Below, piece after piece: positions 21,643 through 31,028 of a DNA stretch of 56,460 nucleotides; position 1 is the stretch's first letter; each line of letters opens with the position of its first letter. The stretch lies in the NCBI GenBank assembly GCA_022008415.1, contig JAIRBC010000028.1, positions 1 through 56,460 of the forward strand. The letters run 5' to 3'. This stretch comes from Cerina litoralis (GTDB lineage: Bacteria; Bacteroidota; Bacteroidia; Flavobacteriales; Flavobacteriaceae). Below the pieces are notes generated by a model. It was not told the DNA's origin. It saw only the letters and a program-made list of their open reading frames with translations, and searched no databases. The translations under genes were made by a program, and so were the position numbers.

Positions 21643-24600
21643 ATGAATAGATCATATTTAGTATTTGTTTTAAACCTTATAACATGCTTTGCATCCGCCC
21701 AGCAAAATGCTAAAATCACCGAAACGATCAAAAAGTATGTAACCTATCCTTTTTCGGATCCTAACCCCATTCCTTCTGAGGCAAAAATATACCCCTATTT
21801 TCGATTCGATGGTTTTACCGACAAAGGGGCGGTTAAAGAATGGAAGGTCGTAAACCTGGAAAACGATTATATCAGCGTACAGATAATGCCCGAGATCGGA
21901 GGAAAAGTATGGACGGCAACCAGCAAAAAAAGCGGTAAGGATTTCTTTTACAACAACGGAGTGGTGAAATTCAGGGATATAGCAATGCGCGGGCCTTGGG
22001 TAAGCGGGGGCATAGAATCTAATTATGGTATTATAGGCCATACTCCCAACAGTGCCACGCCCGTCGATTATCTAGTAAGGAGCAATGCGGATGGCAGCGT
22101 GAGCTGCTTTACCAGCACATTAGATCTGTTGACCCGAACGCGTTGGGTCATCGAGACCAGATTGGAGAAGGACAAGGCCTATTTCACGACTCGCTCCTAC
22201 TGGTTCAATGGCACCAGTTTAGAACAGCCTTATTACACTTGGATGAATGCTGGCATACCGGCTAGGGAAGACCTGCAGTTCCTGTATCCTGGCAACCATT
22301 ATATAGGTCATGACGGGAGTACCCACAACTGGCCTATTGACGACCAAGGACGGAATCTTTCTTATTATGACCAAAACAATTTTGAGGGCTCAAAATCGTA
22401 CCACGTTCTAGGTGCGCTCAGCAACTATTTTGGGGGGTACTGGAAAAACGATGATTTCGGCATGATCCATTATGCGGACCGGGGCGACAAATTAGGGAAG
22501 AAAATATTCCTATGGGCACAATCGGAACAAGGAAAAATATGGGAGGATCTGCTTACGGACGATAGCGGGCAATATGTGGAGATACAAAGCGGACGGCTTT
22601 TCAACCAGAATATGTTCCAAAGCAGTTTTACCCCGTTCAAGCAAACGGGATTTGAGCCATACAACAACGATCAGTGGACGGAGTACTGGTATCCGTTTTC
22701 GGGGCTCAAAGGATTTAGTCAAGCCAACCGCATAGGTGCCTTTAACATCCAAAATTCCAGAGGTAAGCTTACTATAAAGATCAGCCCGGTGCAACCTCTT
22801 CGGGATAGTTTAAGCGTTTACGGTACAGATGGCCTAAAAATTACCTCCATTTTGGTAAAAGCTGACCCCCTTGAAACAGTCCAAATAGACTTGGATATCC
22901 CCCAAGGAAAAATCCCGAAAAAACTAAAGTTAAAGGGAGAATGGATGGAATTAACCTCTGACAAATCAAAGGAATACTTGGATCGACCTTTACAGATAAC
23001 TGATGGCTTCGATTTTGAAAGTGCCTATGGGCTATATTTACAGGGACGGGACCAGTATAGGTTTCGTAACTATGGCCAGGCCGAAGAAAAAATTAAAGCT
23101 TCTCTGTCGAAAGACTCCCTATTTCAGCCTGCTTTGGTGGAAATGATCAAATTGGAACTTTTTGGAATGGAATACGATTCAGCCTTTGCAATAGCGAGAA
23201 AAGCCCTGAGCATTGATACCTATGATGGGGCCGCTAACTATTATTACGGACTTGCAGCGTCCGAATTATCAAAGGACAATGACGCTATGGACGGTTTCGA
23301 GGTCGCTTCACTAACGCCCCAATTCAGAAATGCAGCATATACTGCAATGGCCCGCGAATACACAAAGCAAAGTAATTTTGGTAAAGCAAAAAGCTACGCC
23401 ACGCGTAGTTTGGAGAACCAGACCGACAATCTAGAGGCTCTTCAATTATTGCATGTTTTAGCTAGGATACAAGGAGATAGTGATGCCCTTGACATGATGG
23501 GTAACAAAATCCAAGCCTTAAACCCTCTAAACCATTTTATCCGTTTCGAGAAATACTATGAATCCCCTACTGAAGAAAATAAAGAATCGTTTATTTCTCT
23601 TATCAGAAATGAACTGCCTATAGAGACCTTTTTAGAGCTGGCCACATGGTATTCCGGTATAAACCGATTGGACGAGAGTAGAACGGTATTGGAATTGTCC
23701 CCGAAAAATACAATTGCCCTTTACTGGTTGGCTTGGTTGTACAAGGATGCGGATGCCGAGCTTTCAAAGGAATACTTAGTGCGTGCCGAAGATTCGACGA
23801 TGGAATTTAATTTTCCCTTCCGTGAAGAAACGGCAACTGTTCTTTCATGGGCCGCCCAGCAAAGTCCGTCATGGAAGGCCGACTATTTATGGGCATTAAT
23901 TGAGAATTTTCGGAGAAATAACGATAAAGCGTTGGCCTTATTGAGCAAACATGATGGTGAAACCATAGATTTTGCGCCGTATTATGTGAAGAGGGCAAAG
24001 TTGGATAAAGATGCAACTCCCATATCAAAATTAGAATTGATAGAAAAGGCGGTGCAATTGGAGCCAAAACAGTGGCGTTACGGCAGGATTCTGGCCCAAC
24101 TTTGGTCACAATCTAAAAACGATGCCAAAGCAATACGGGTACTTGAAAAATACTATAAGGCCGATAAAACCAACTACATTGTCGGGATGGATCTAACCAA
24201 GGCCTACATGTTGGACGATCGTTATGAAAAAGCGGAAGACCTACTGTCCCATCTGAATGTCTTGCCTTTTGAAGGAGCTACCGATGCCCATACTTATTAC
24301 CGCCAAACCAAATTGATGTTGGCCTATAAACTCATGGAGAAGAACCAATACAACAAAGCCCTTAAGAAAACAGATGAAGCAGAAGCTTGGCCCAAAAATC
24401 TGGGTGTGGGCAAACCCTATCCAGAGAGGATCAACAGCGATCTAGAAAATGCGATGCGGGCCAGTACCTATAAAAAATCAGGCAACGAAAAATCCGCCCA
24501 AATATATATGGATCGGGTAAAGGATAAAAGTCTTGATAACACAACCTTATTGGAAAAAATAAAGGCTCTTTCTTTCAGGGGGGATCAAAGGTTGTTTTGA
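21643..24600 (+). CDS. DUF5107 domain protein with C-terminal TPR repeats, secreted
   Basis: Function unknown; DUF5107 resembles galactose-mutarotase-like or carbohydrate-processing folds. I start at 21643 because it gives a clean signal peptide (SYLVFVLNLITCFASAQQ) 2 bases after the previous stop; an ATG at 21619 would overlap that gene and spoil the signal. The 985-residue protein has an N-terminal DUF5107-type beta domain (about 40-330; PEIGGKVW, ATSKKSGKDFFY, GPWVSGGIESNYG) and a long helical tail with TPR-like repeats (about 460-980; FQPALVEMIKLELFG, DGAANYYYGLAASELS). It is the last gene of the locus and converges on kbl. Its position suggests a role in handling the same glycan. Confidence 0.8.
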   Translation: MNRSYLVFVLNLITCFASAQQNAKITETIKKYVTYPFSDPNPIPSEAKIYPYFRFDGFTDKGAVKEWKVVNLENDYISVQIMPEIGGKVWTATSKKSGKDFFYNNGVVKFRDIAMRGPWVSGGIESNYGIIGHTPNSATPVDYLVRSNADGSVSCFTSTLDLLTRTRWVIETRLEKDKAYFTTRSYWFNGTSLEQPYYTWMNAGIPAREDLQFLYPGNHYIGHDGSTHNWPIDDQGRNLSYYDQNNFEGSKSYHVLGALSNYFGGYWKNDDFGMIHYADRGDKLGKKIFLWAQSEQGKIWEDLLTDDSGQYVEIQSGRLFNQNMFQSSFTPFKQTGFEPYNNDQWTEYWYPFSGLKGFSQANRIGAFNIQNSRGKLTIKISPVQPLRDSLSVYGTDGLKITSILVKADPLETVQIDLDIPQGKIPKKLKLKGEWMELTSDKSKEYLDRPLQITDGFDFESAYGLYLQGRDQYRFRNYGQAEEKIKASLSKDSLFQPALVEMIKLELFGMEYDSAFAIARKALSIDTYDGAANYYYGLAASELSKDNDAMDGFEVASLTPQFRNAAYTAMAREYTKQSNFGKAKSYATRSLENQTDNLEALQLLHVLARIQGDSDALDMMGNKIQALNPLNHFIRFEKYYESPTEENKESFISLIRNELPIETFLELATWYSGINRLDESRTVLELSPKNTIALYWLAWLYKDADAELSKEYLVRAEDSTMEFNFPFREETATVLSWAAQQSPSWKADYLWALIENFRRNNDKALALLSKHDGETIDFAPYYVKRAKLDKDATPISKLELIEKAVQLEPKQWRYGRILAQLWSQSKNDAKAIRVLEKYYKADKTNYIVGMDLTKAYMLDDRYEKAEDLLSHLNVLPFEGATDAHTYYRQTKLMLAYKLMEKNQYNKALKKTDEAEAWPKNLGVGKPYPERINSDLENAMRASTYKKSGNEKSAQIYMDRVKDKSLDNTTLLEKIKALSFRGDQRLF

Positions 24601-24658
24601 TTGTGTAAATTTCAAGACTCCTGTGGGAAACCGTCCGATCTCAAGTAGGGCAGTCATT

Positions 24659-25843
24659 TCATTGGATGACGTTCAATTCCCTTCCAACTTTGATAAAGGC
24701 CTCTACGGCCTTGTCTATAGACTTTTCTTCATGAGCCGCCGAAATCTGAACCCGGATTCTTGCTTTGCCTTGAGGAACCACAGGATAGAAGAACGGAATG
24801 ACGTAAATATTGTTTTCCAGTAATTTGGCAGCAAATTCTTGGGCCAATTTAGCATCGTAAAGCATTATTGGAATTATAGGGTGTTCGCCAGGAATTATGT
24901 CAAATCCAACTTGGGTCATTTTAGTTCGGAACCTTTTGGTGTTGAATTGGAGCTTTTGGATTAGCTCGTTGGAAGATTGGAGCATATCCAGTACCCGTAT
25001 AGATGCGCCTACTATCGCTGGTGCTAAGGTATTGGAAAACAGATATGGTCTTGATTTTTGACGTAAAAGCTCTACAATCTCCTTTCTAGCTGCCGTAAAA
25101 CCGCCTGATGCTCCACCAAGTGCTTTTCCGTAAGTACCTGTTATTATATCTATCCTCCCCATTACATTTCTAAATTCATGGGTGCCCTTTCCCCTATTCC
25201 CTAGAAATCCCGTAGCATGACAATCGTCTACCATAAGTAAGGCATCATACTTATCGGCAAGGTCACAAATCTTATCCAACTGGGCTATAGTTCCATCCAT
25301 TGAGAACACTCCATCAGTAACAATAAGTCTTCTTCGAGCCTGTTTTGTTTTCTTTAGTTCTTCCTCCAGGGCGGCCATGTCATTATGTTTGTATCGATGC
25401 CTTGCAGCCTTACATAAACGGATTCCATCAATAATACTGGCGTGGTTCAGCTCGTCGGAAATAATGGCATCTTCATTGGATAAAAGGGGTTCAAAGATTC
25501 CTCCATTGGCATCAAAGGCAGCTGCATATAGGATGCAATCCTCAGTCCCCAGAAATTCTGCAGTCTTTCTTTCCAATTCCTTATGGGCATCCTGTGTACC
25601 ACAAATAAAACGTACGGACGATAGTCCAAACCCATAATTTTCTATCGCATCCTTTCCTGCTTTAATAACATCTGGATGCGTGGATAGTCCTAAATAATTG
25701 TTAGCGCAAAAATTATGAACCAGTTTTCCGTTGACGTTAATTTGGACACCTTGGGGAGAGGTTATTATGCGCTCGTCCTTAAAAAGGCCCGAAGCATTTA
25801 TTCCTTCCAATTCTTCCTGAAGTTCTTTTTTTACTGAATACAT
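24659..25843 (-). CDS. kbl: 2-amino-3-ketobutyrate CoA ligase (glycine C-acetyltransferase)
   Basis: Catalyses the second step of threonine breakdown: 2-amino-3-oxobutyrate plus CoA gives glycine plus acetyl-CoA, in the cytoplasm, with PLP. The 394-residue protein has the alpha-oxoamine synthase features: [54 protein letters not shown], and the PLP lysine in [14 protein letters not shown] (about Lys239). Its ATG lies inside the end of tdh (13-bp overlap), so the two are translationally coupled. It converges with the DUF5107 gene, with a 58-base gap and no clear terminator. The family also includes serine palmitoyltransferase and BioF; the tdh partner settles the call. Confidence 0.95.
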   Translation of the reverse strand: MYSVKKELQEELEGINASGLFKDERIITSPQGVQINVNGKLVHNFCANNYLGLSTHPDVIKAGKDAIENYGFGLSSVRFICGTQDAHKELERKTAEFLGTEDCILYAAAFDANGGIFEPLLSNEDAIISDELNHASIIDGIRLCKAARHRYKHNDMAALEEELKKTKQARRRLIVTDGVFSMDGTIAQLDKICDLADKYDALLMVDDCHATGFLGNRGKGTHEFRNVMGRIDIITGTYGKALGGASGGFTAARKEIVELLRQKSRPYLFSNTLAPAIVGASIRVLDMLQSSNELIQKLQFNTKRFRTKMTQVGFDIIPGEHPIIPIMLYDAKLAQEFAAKLLENNIYVIPFFYPVVPQGKARIRVQISAAHEEKSIDKAVEAFIKVGRELNVIQ

Positions 25844-26811
25844 ATAGTAGTGGATTTTTTTAATTCTAATTGCTTTTTCTTTTCTATCTCGCTAATCATT
25901 TCCATGGTAATATCTTGTAGGCCATATTGTGGCGCCCATTTCCAATCTGCACGTGCATCGGAATCGTTTAACGATTTGGGCCAGCTGTCAGCAATTTCCT
26001 GCCGATGATCCGGGGAATATAAAATTTGAAAATTGGGATAATGGACTTTTATCGATTCTGCTATCTCTTCGGGTGAAAAACTTACTCCTTGAAGATTATA
26101 TGATGTCCTAATGGTAATGTTATCCTTAGGCGCCTCCATCAGTTCCAGTGTCGCTCTCACCGCATCGGTGATGAACATCATAGGCAAATGGGTATCAGGC
26201 CTTAGATAACAGTTAAAAGTCTCTTGTCTTACAGCTTTATGATAAATGTCTACCGCGTAATCCGTAGTTCCTCCTCCCGGCAGAGACTGGTGACCGATTA
26301 GTCCAGGATAACGAATAGAGCGAACGTCCAAACCAAATTTATCATAGTAGTACTGTGACCAATTTTCACCAGCGACCTTGCTAATACCATATACAGTTCG
26401 CGGATTTAAAGCAATGGCCTGGGGTGTATTCATTTTTGGCACATTTGTACCGAAAACCGCTATCGAACTCGGAAAGAAAACCCTTTTTAACTTGTTTACC
26501 TTTGCCACTTCAAGTACGTTCAAAAAAGTATTGCAATTTACATCCCAGGTCCTAAGTGGCTGTTTTTCGCCATTAGCCGACAATACGGCGGCAAGATGAT
26601 AAATTTGAGTTACTGCATACTCGTCTACAATTTTTTGCAATGCAGCTCGGTCCGCAACGTCCAATTGAACATAGAGTATATCGCTTCCATTACATTCTCT
26701 CAAATCGGAAGCAATAATGGAATCCATTCCAAACATTTTTCTTAATTCTGACGTCAATACGGTTCCCAATTGACCCAAAGCACCTGTAACCAGAATTCTT
26801 TCTCGTTTCAT
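25831..26811 (-). CDS. tdh: L-threonine 3-dehydrogenase, NAD-dependent epimerase (SDR) type
   Basis: Oxidises threonine to 2-amino-3-oxobutyrate with NAD, the first step of the tdh-kbl pathway. I use the ATG at 26811 ([16 protein letters not shown]), which puts the Rossmann GxxGxxG motif near the N terminus; the longer frame from 26871 adds an unlikely hydrophobic leader. The 326-residue protein has the extended SDR features, with the catalytic Ser in FPSSIAVFG and YGISKVAGE as the YxxxK motif. It belongs to the short-chain epimerase-like TDH type, distinct from the zinc enzyme of E. coli. It is divergent from the Lrp-like gene, with a palindrome-bearing gap of 170 bases. Confidence 0.93.
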   Translation of the reverse strand: MKRERILVTGALGQLGTVLTSELRKMFGMDSIIASDLRECNGSDILYVQLDVADRAALQKIVDEYAVTQIYHLAAVLSANGEKQPLRTWDVNCNTFLNVLEVAKVNKLKRVFFPSSIAVFGTNVPKMNTPQAIALNPRTVYGISKVAGENWSQYYYDKFGLDVRSIRYPGLIGHQSLPGGGTTDYAVDIYHKAVRQETFNCYLRPDTHLPMMFITDAVRATLELMEAPKDNITIRTSYNLQGVSFSPEEIAESIKVHYPNFQILYSPDHRQEIADSWPKSLNDSDARADWKWAPQYGLQDITMEMISEIEKKKQLELKKSTTICIQ

Positions 26812-26891
26812 TATTAAAAATATTTTATTAGATAAAATTATTGAAAAAGAATCGATACTCAGACATAACATCTTGATTTATCTATTAAATA

Positions 26892-26941
26892 AGTTTTTTT
26901 ATCCTAAAAAAACTATATATCAAATAATAATCCTTTTTATT
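26892..26941. promoter_or_regulatory. Probable Lrp/AsnC operator between tdh and its regulator gene
   Basis: A perfect inverted repeat with 10-bp arms AGTTTTTTTA / TAAAAAAACT surrounds TCC (26892-26914). A second, imperfect one (AATAATAA, TCC, TTTTTATT) lies at 26923-26941. The TCC centres are 29 bp apart, about three helical turns, which suits binding by an octameric Lrp-type protein. The placement between divergent genes supports control of tdh-kbl and autoregulation. Confidence 0.6.
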
Positions 26942-26945
26942 AGAT

Positions 26946-26953
26946 TATATTTG
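26946..26953 (+). promoter_or_regulatory. Bacteroidetes -7 promoter element for the Lrp-like gene
   Basis: TATATTTG fits the TANNTTTG -7 consensus of the Bacteroidetes primary sigma factor and lies 28 bases before the ATG. A good -33 TTTG partner is not visible; the region 19-21 bases upstream is T-rich only. It overlaps the edge of the palindrome cluster, so the regulator could repress its own gene. Confidence 0.5.
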
Positions 26954-26981
26954 AACATGCCAAGTAAATTTATCTGGAGCA

Positions 26982-27434
26982 ATGGAAAAATTGGACGACA
27001 TAGACTTAGAAATTCTTAGAATACTTCAACAGGATGCAAAGAAAACTACACGAGAAATCGCGGAATCATTACATCTAACGGCCTCGCCGGTGTATGAGCG
27101 CATCAAGAGATTGGAAAAAACAGGATATATAGAAAAGTATGTTGCCCTTTTGGATAAAAAAAGGTTAAACCAATCGATAACAGCAATTTGTATGGTCTCC
27201 CTGCGCTATCACAACAAGGGCTTTATCGATACTTTTGAGCGTCAAATAAAAGAAGTGCAAGAATGCTACCACATGGCCGGAAAAGTAGATTTCTTCCTTA
27301 AAATTCACCTTGAAAGCCTCGAACAGTATCATGAATTTGTCAGATCCAAATTATCCAATATAGAGAACATTGGTGTTTTGGAGAGCTATTTTGTTCTCAA
27401 AGAAATAACTAAAACAACTACATATCATATATAG
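26982..27434 (+). CDS. Lrp/AsnC-family transcriptional regulator
   Basis: A 150-residue DNA-binding regulator that probably senses an amino acid. The N-terminal HTH (about 1-60: LDDIDLEILRILQQDAKKTTREIAESL, then SPVYERIKRLEKTGYI) and the C-terminal RAM domain (about 68-145) match the family at standard length. It is transcribed divergently from tdh-kbl, with palindromes in between, so threonine or glycine is a reasonable effector. The effector cannot be told from the sequence. Confidence 0.95.
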   Translation: MEKLDDIDLEILRILQQDAKKTTREIAESLHLTASPVYERIKRLEKTGYIEKYVALLDKKRLNQSITAICMVSLRYHNKGFIDTFERQIKEVQECYHMAGKVDFFLKIHLESLEQYHEFVRSKLSNIENIGVLESYFVLKEITKTTTYHI

Positions 27435-27631
27435 AAGCTTACTTGACTTTTATTTTATCAATAAATTGAATAGTTGTGTTTGGATGAGTTTTAAATAAAG
27501 TGTTTCTATAAACATCAATTTACCAATGTTAACAACATCTTGATATAGGGACTGACTGTAGAATGTACTCTTACTGTAAGACTTTGTGAAATTAGGTTAA
27601 TATGCCATTTTTCTTCTTTCCCCTATCCACA

Positions 27632-27652
27632 GAAAAGCGCCCGTCAGGGTGC
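27632..27652 (-). terminator. Terminator of the relaxase operon
   Basis: On the minus strand GCACCC and GGGCGC pair (one mismatched or wobble position) around a 4-base loop and are followed by TTTTC. It lies 33 bases past the relaxase stop. The bases around it closely resemble those at 52670-52705. Confidence 0.65.
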
Positions 27653-27684
27653 AATGTTTTATATAGGATCCATTCTGTTAAAGC

Positions 27685-29970
27685 CTAAATCGAAAGTCCC
27701 CTACCCTTATACTTCGACCAGTCCGTCATCTCGTCCTTGAAGCCGTTGAAAGGTTCTTCCTCTTTAAAACTTTTACCTCCCAGAAAACTGCTGAGAGCAT
27801 AGGCACTCCGTCGAAGAAGACATCCTTGTTCGGCATCGACCTGTTTTCTGGAAACGGCAACCAAGGCCTCTTTGAACCCGTTCTCCATATGATGTTCCAT
27901 TATCTGTAACGGGAGGTTCGGCGTAACTCCCTCCAGAACATACAGATAGGCCGCCTTTTGATATTGCCCCCTCTCGATCAGATGGGCGGACCATAGACTT
28001 TTCAAATTGTCCTGTCCGTCGGTTTTGATATCGGCCAAAGTTTCTGTCTGATTATTCAAGATCTTGTTCAGGTCGTTCGATGATTCCAGATAGGCCTGCG
28101 TCTTCTTAGGAAACGGAACGCTGACCGGCTCCTTGGAATATATAGAAGCGATGCACAGCTTTTCTTCCCTTCTTTCAAAATGGAAGCCTTTGGCATTGAA
28201 GAATTCTATGTAGTCCTTCGGGGATTTCTCGAAGGGTACGTGCATGCGTTCCGCATATTTATGATAGGTCTTCAGGGTCAGCTTGTCAAACCGCTGTCTG
28301 TATATTGGGGCCATTGCCTTATAAAGGTTCGGGAACATCAACGGCAGGAATATCGCAGTCGGGCTTGGTTTGATCTCTTTTTCCGTTCTGTCGTTCAGGA
28401 GTCCATCCAATACTTTTTCGTTCTCCCTTACAAAGCCCGGGGAGGCATAGAAATCGATTTTGTTCGGCACTGGTATAGTTCCGATATCCAAGTTGACCTT
28501 GTGTTTTTGGGAGTTTGTATAGGTCAGGGTGCCGTTGTCGTATCTGGTGCCGAGGCTATGGATAAGTTCATGAAGGACTCCCGTTTGTTTTGTGGGTTCG
28601 AAAAACTGTTTTGCGATCACTTGTTTTATAAGCTCGGCCTTTTCATTTAGTTTCTGTTCTTCTCTTGCCGATTCAGTTGTGTAAAGCTTGTCCTTTACAA
28701 TATCGAACTGGGCCTGTATCAGATCTCCCAGTTTTTCTTTGTCTGTATGCATATATTTTATGAGAAACTTGGAGCGTTCCAATTTCGCCATTTCCGTAAT
28801 TATTGACATTATGGGCATCCTATCGATATGTTCCGAGTAAAGGGTCTTGTTCCTTGTAGCTTGATACGTATTCCGGTAGGCTTCCCTGATGCACCGTTGC
28901 ATTTCCAGTTGCAGCTGTTCGCTCTCTTCATGCATCCGGGTATATTCGCTCTCGAACAGTTCTTGGTTTTCCCGTATTCCGATATCGTCCGCTATTTCCT
29001 TGCTTGTGAGGACATATCCCGACTTGTCATAAATGGTAAAGTCAACGGCTTTTCCATTTTCATTGTAGCTTAGCCTGCAGTCCAGATTCTGGTGCAATTT
29101 CAGGATATCGGGTAGGTCTTTGGGGTTTATCGTCCTAAAGAGGCTATAGGTTGTCCTTAGCTGTTTTTCCAGCCGTTTTTTGACCATGGGCAACAGTTTT
29201 GATTTTTGGTTTAGCTCGAATACCTTTTGCAGCTTTGGTCCGCTCAGTTGTGGATGGACGGTATAACCGTTGATAAACCTTGATCTGTATCCATTTTTTA
29301 TTTCGATACCGAACGATACGCCTTTCCTGCCATTGTGTTCTACCGTCTTTACCTGAATGTGGTGCGGTCTTAGTATTTCCGCCAGTTCTTTAAAGCTCCT
29401 TACCTTGTACTTCTGGATGGTGTTGTTCACTATGTCCTGTATGTAGAACTTGACCCCGTTGACGTCCTGGTTCTTGAACTGGGGCATTTCAAATATCGGT
29501 AGTTCCTTGTCATGTTTTGTTTCTGGGGAAGGAGAGAGACTGAATTGTTTTTCAAGGTATTTCTGGGTGGCAACGTTCCTTTTGAAATCGTTGGACAGGT
29601 TTATCTGCAGACAATCTTCTTTTATGGTGGTCGATACGATATGGACATGTTGGTGCTTGGTATCATGGTGCCGTACCACAATATAAGGCTGCTCCCCATA
29701 GCCCATGTGCTGCATATACGCTTTGGATAGTTCAAAAAAGTCTTTATTATTTAACCTTTCTCCCCTAGGGAGGTTTATGCTTATATGGACGTACCTTCTT
29801 TCGGAACCGTGCCGGTTGCCGAGATGGTAAAGGACCCTCCCGAAAAACTTTTTGTCGGTATCCGTATCGGAATAGGTGTTCTGGAAGCCGAGTATGGTGC
29901 TCTGGTCCTTGCCCAGTACATACTTCAGCACGCCCTGCACGTTGTTCCGATATAGAATCCTTGCGATCAT
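27685..29970 (-). CDS. Relaxase / mobilization nuclease
   Basis: Predicted to nick one strand at oriT and lead it into a recipient cell. The 761-residue protein has an N-terminal relaxase domain (about 1-130) with the metal-binding cluster HHDTKHQHVHIV (His101, 102, 106, 108, 110), which matches the three-His motif of the relaxase/VirD2-like family. The C-terminal 600 residues are helical and unassigned, ending in SKYKGRGLSI. The catalytic Tyr should be near the N terminus; Tyr7 and Tyr17 are candidates. It is preceded by MobC with a 1-base gap, forming a mobilization operon. Absence of a coupling protein and mating-pair genes points to a mobilizable rather than self-transmissible element. 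Confidence 0.9.
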   Translation of the reverse strand: MIARILYRNNVQGVLKYVLGKDQSTILGFQNTYSDTDTDKKFFGRVLYHLGNRHGSERRYVHISINLPRGERLNNKDFFELSKAYMQHMGYGEQPYIVVRHHDTKHQHVHIVSTTIKEDCLQINLSNDFKRNVATQKYLEKQFSLSPSPETKHDKELPIFEMPQFKNQDVNGVKFYIQDIVNNTIQKYKVRSFKELAEILRPHHIQVKTVEHNGRKGVSFGIEIKNGYRSRFINGYTVHPQLSGPKLQKVFELNQKSKLLPMVKKRLEKQLRTTYSLFRTINPKDLPDILKLHQNLDCRLSYNENGKAVDFTIYDKSGYVLTSKEIADDIGIRENQELFESEYTRMHEESEQLQLEMQRCIREAYRNTYQATRNKTLYSEHIDRMPIMSIITEMAKLERSKFLIKYMHTDKEKLGDLIQAQFDIVKDKLYTTESAREEQKLNEKAELIKQVIAKQFFEPTKQTGVLHELIHSLGTRYDNGTLTYTNSQKHKVNLDIGTIPVPNKIDFYASPGFVRENEKVLDGLLNDRTEKEIKPSPTAIFLPLMFPNLYKAMAPIYRQRFDKLTLKTYHKYAERMHVPFEKSPKDYIEFFNAKGFHFERREEKLCIASIYSKEPVSVPFPKKTQAYLESSNDLNKILNNQTETLADIKTDGQDNLKSLWSAHLIERGQYQKAAYLYVLEGVTPNLPLQIMEHHMENGFKEALVAVSRKQVDAEQGCLLRRSAYALSSFLGGKSFKEEEPFNGFKDEMTDWSKYKGRGLSI

Positions 29971-29971
29971 T

Positions 29972-30355
29972 TTAATTTTCTGCGTTTATCGTTTCTATAA
30001 GTTCGAGCATCAGTTCGTTGGACTTTTCTATCTCCCGTTCGAGATTTGCATTTGGGCTCCGCATGTTCTTGTAGTTGGCCACCTTGACCAGTTGGTTGAT
30101 GTTGGTGCCTATCCTGTTCAATTGGTAACTGAGGTTGGAGATGCCATCGGGGATCTGTTTCTCCTTTACCGTTTCCCTGTTCAGGATAAGCTTTCTTAGA
30201 AAAGGGCCGACCGTTCCCCTTTTTCCGAAATCAAGATTGTATGATTGAAGGATCACCCTAACTTTTTCCAGTTCGGACGTATTGAACCTGAGGGTAATCG
30301 CATGATCCCGTTTCCTATTTCCCAAACGTTTTCTGCCGCCTTTGTACTTTTCCAT
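29972..30355 (-). CDS. mobC: MobC-family relaxosome accessory protein
   Basis: A 127-residue basic DNA-binding protein that helps the relaxase open oriT. Two family signs are visible: an N-terminal ribbon-helix-helix-like part (ITLRFNTSELEKVRVILQ, about 22-40) and the conserved NLSYQLNRIGTNINQLVKVANY (about 75-97). It lies 1 base upstream of the relaxase gene on the same strand. The 1.27-kb region before it is non-coding and contains hairpins and phased repeats, the expected place for oriT and operon control. Confidence 0.9.
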   Translation of the reverse strand: MEKYKGGRKRLGNRKRDHAITLRFNTSELEKVRVILQSYNLDFGKRGTVGPFLRKLILNRETVKEKQIPDGISNLSYQLNRIGTNINQLVKVANYKNMRSPNANLEREIEKSNELMLELIETINAEN

Positions 30356-30427
30356 TTTTAATCCGATTTTATCGGTTTTTCACTTCGTCAGAAGTAGTCG
30401 ATTTAAGATACTTAAAACGTAACTTGC

Positions 30428-30445
30428 TATCCGTCAAAACGGATA
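30428..30445. other. Perfect hairpin, candidate oriT stem-loop
   Basis: TATCCGT (30428-30434) and ACGGATA (30439-30445) form a 7-bp perfect stem around CAAA. It lies about 75 bases upstream of the mobC start, a usual place for oriT hairpins. There is no T run, so it is not a normal terminator. The left side, ACTTGCTATCCGTCA at 30422-30436, recurs almost exactly at 40036-40050. Confidence 0.5.
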
Positions 30446-30514
30446 ATTATATATAAATATAATAGATTAGGATTGAATATAACAATCTAATTATCAATAT
30501 TTTAAGTCTCAAAA

Positions 30515-30576
30515 CCATATAGGGCCATATGGGACCATATAAGACCAAACAGCAATTCAATATGGTCTTATATGGT
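30515..30576. repeat. Helically phased CCATAT cluster upstream of mobC
   Basis: CCATAT occurs at 30515, 30525 and 30535, exactly 10 bp apart, followed by its reverse complement ATATGG at 30560 and 30570, again 10 bp apart. Within it ACCATATAAGACCA (30534-30547) and TGGTCTTATATGGT (30563-30576) form a perfect 14-bp inverted repeat. The 10-bp spacing puts all sites on one face of DNA, as expected for a protein-binding array. Confidence 0.75.
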
Positions 30577-30618
30577 TTTGAAAAAGATGGCGGAAATATA
30601 AAAATGAAGGATTAAATT

Positions 30619-30760
30619 GTGGGTAGGGGAAAAAAGATCAAGGGTTTTTCTCCCCTTGTTGTTTTGTGCGGCCATGAAGGTGCCGGATAATCCGGAATGG
30701 AAGGGCTGCCATTTCGGGTGGTGCAAACCGTATGTTAAAGGCGGACTGCAGAGGAGGGGT
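30619..30760. repeat. Duplicated hairpin-bearing segment, copy 1
   Basis: Shares order and sequence with 31029-31170: a GTAGGG-A-rich lead, a CAAGGG / CCCTTG hairpin (30639-30658) with a T-rich loop, then GCGGCCATGA-GGTG. The copies are about 410 bp apart in the same orientation and imperfect. Short frames across both copies give the related peptides HGRTKQQGEKNP and HGRLKAQGEKNP, a side effect of the shared DNA. Confidence 0.65.
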
Positions 30761-31028
30761 TTCTGGCTTCCGCCTTGGGGCTTGGGGATCTAAGTCGTTT
30801 ACCAAGCTAGAGCTATCACGCAGAAATAAATTGAGGAATATCAAATCTCAAAAGGTCTATAATTTAAACAGCACTGGCCAAAAGAAAAACATAAACTTAT
30901 TTAGTATATTTTCACCCCAAATACACATAAAATATTAATTGTCAATACTCTAAAAAAGTATAATTATATATTTAATTAATTAATTATTTTTCCATAAAAG
31001 GGGATCTTAAGCAAAAATTGGCTAACGT

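Noticed and set aside
26812-26871. Upstream start for tdh
   Set aside because: Adds a hydrophobic leader to a cytoplasmic Rossmann enzyme; the ATG at 26811 starts at the normal N terminus.
28180-28650. 156-codon frame opposite the relaxase gene
   Set aside because: Low-complexity hydrophobic text, no start context, fully inside a conserved gene.
30515-30576. CCATAT array as a CRISPR or replication iteron
   Set aside because: Units are 10 bp with no spacers and change orientation, and there is no replication initiator gene nearby.
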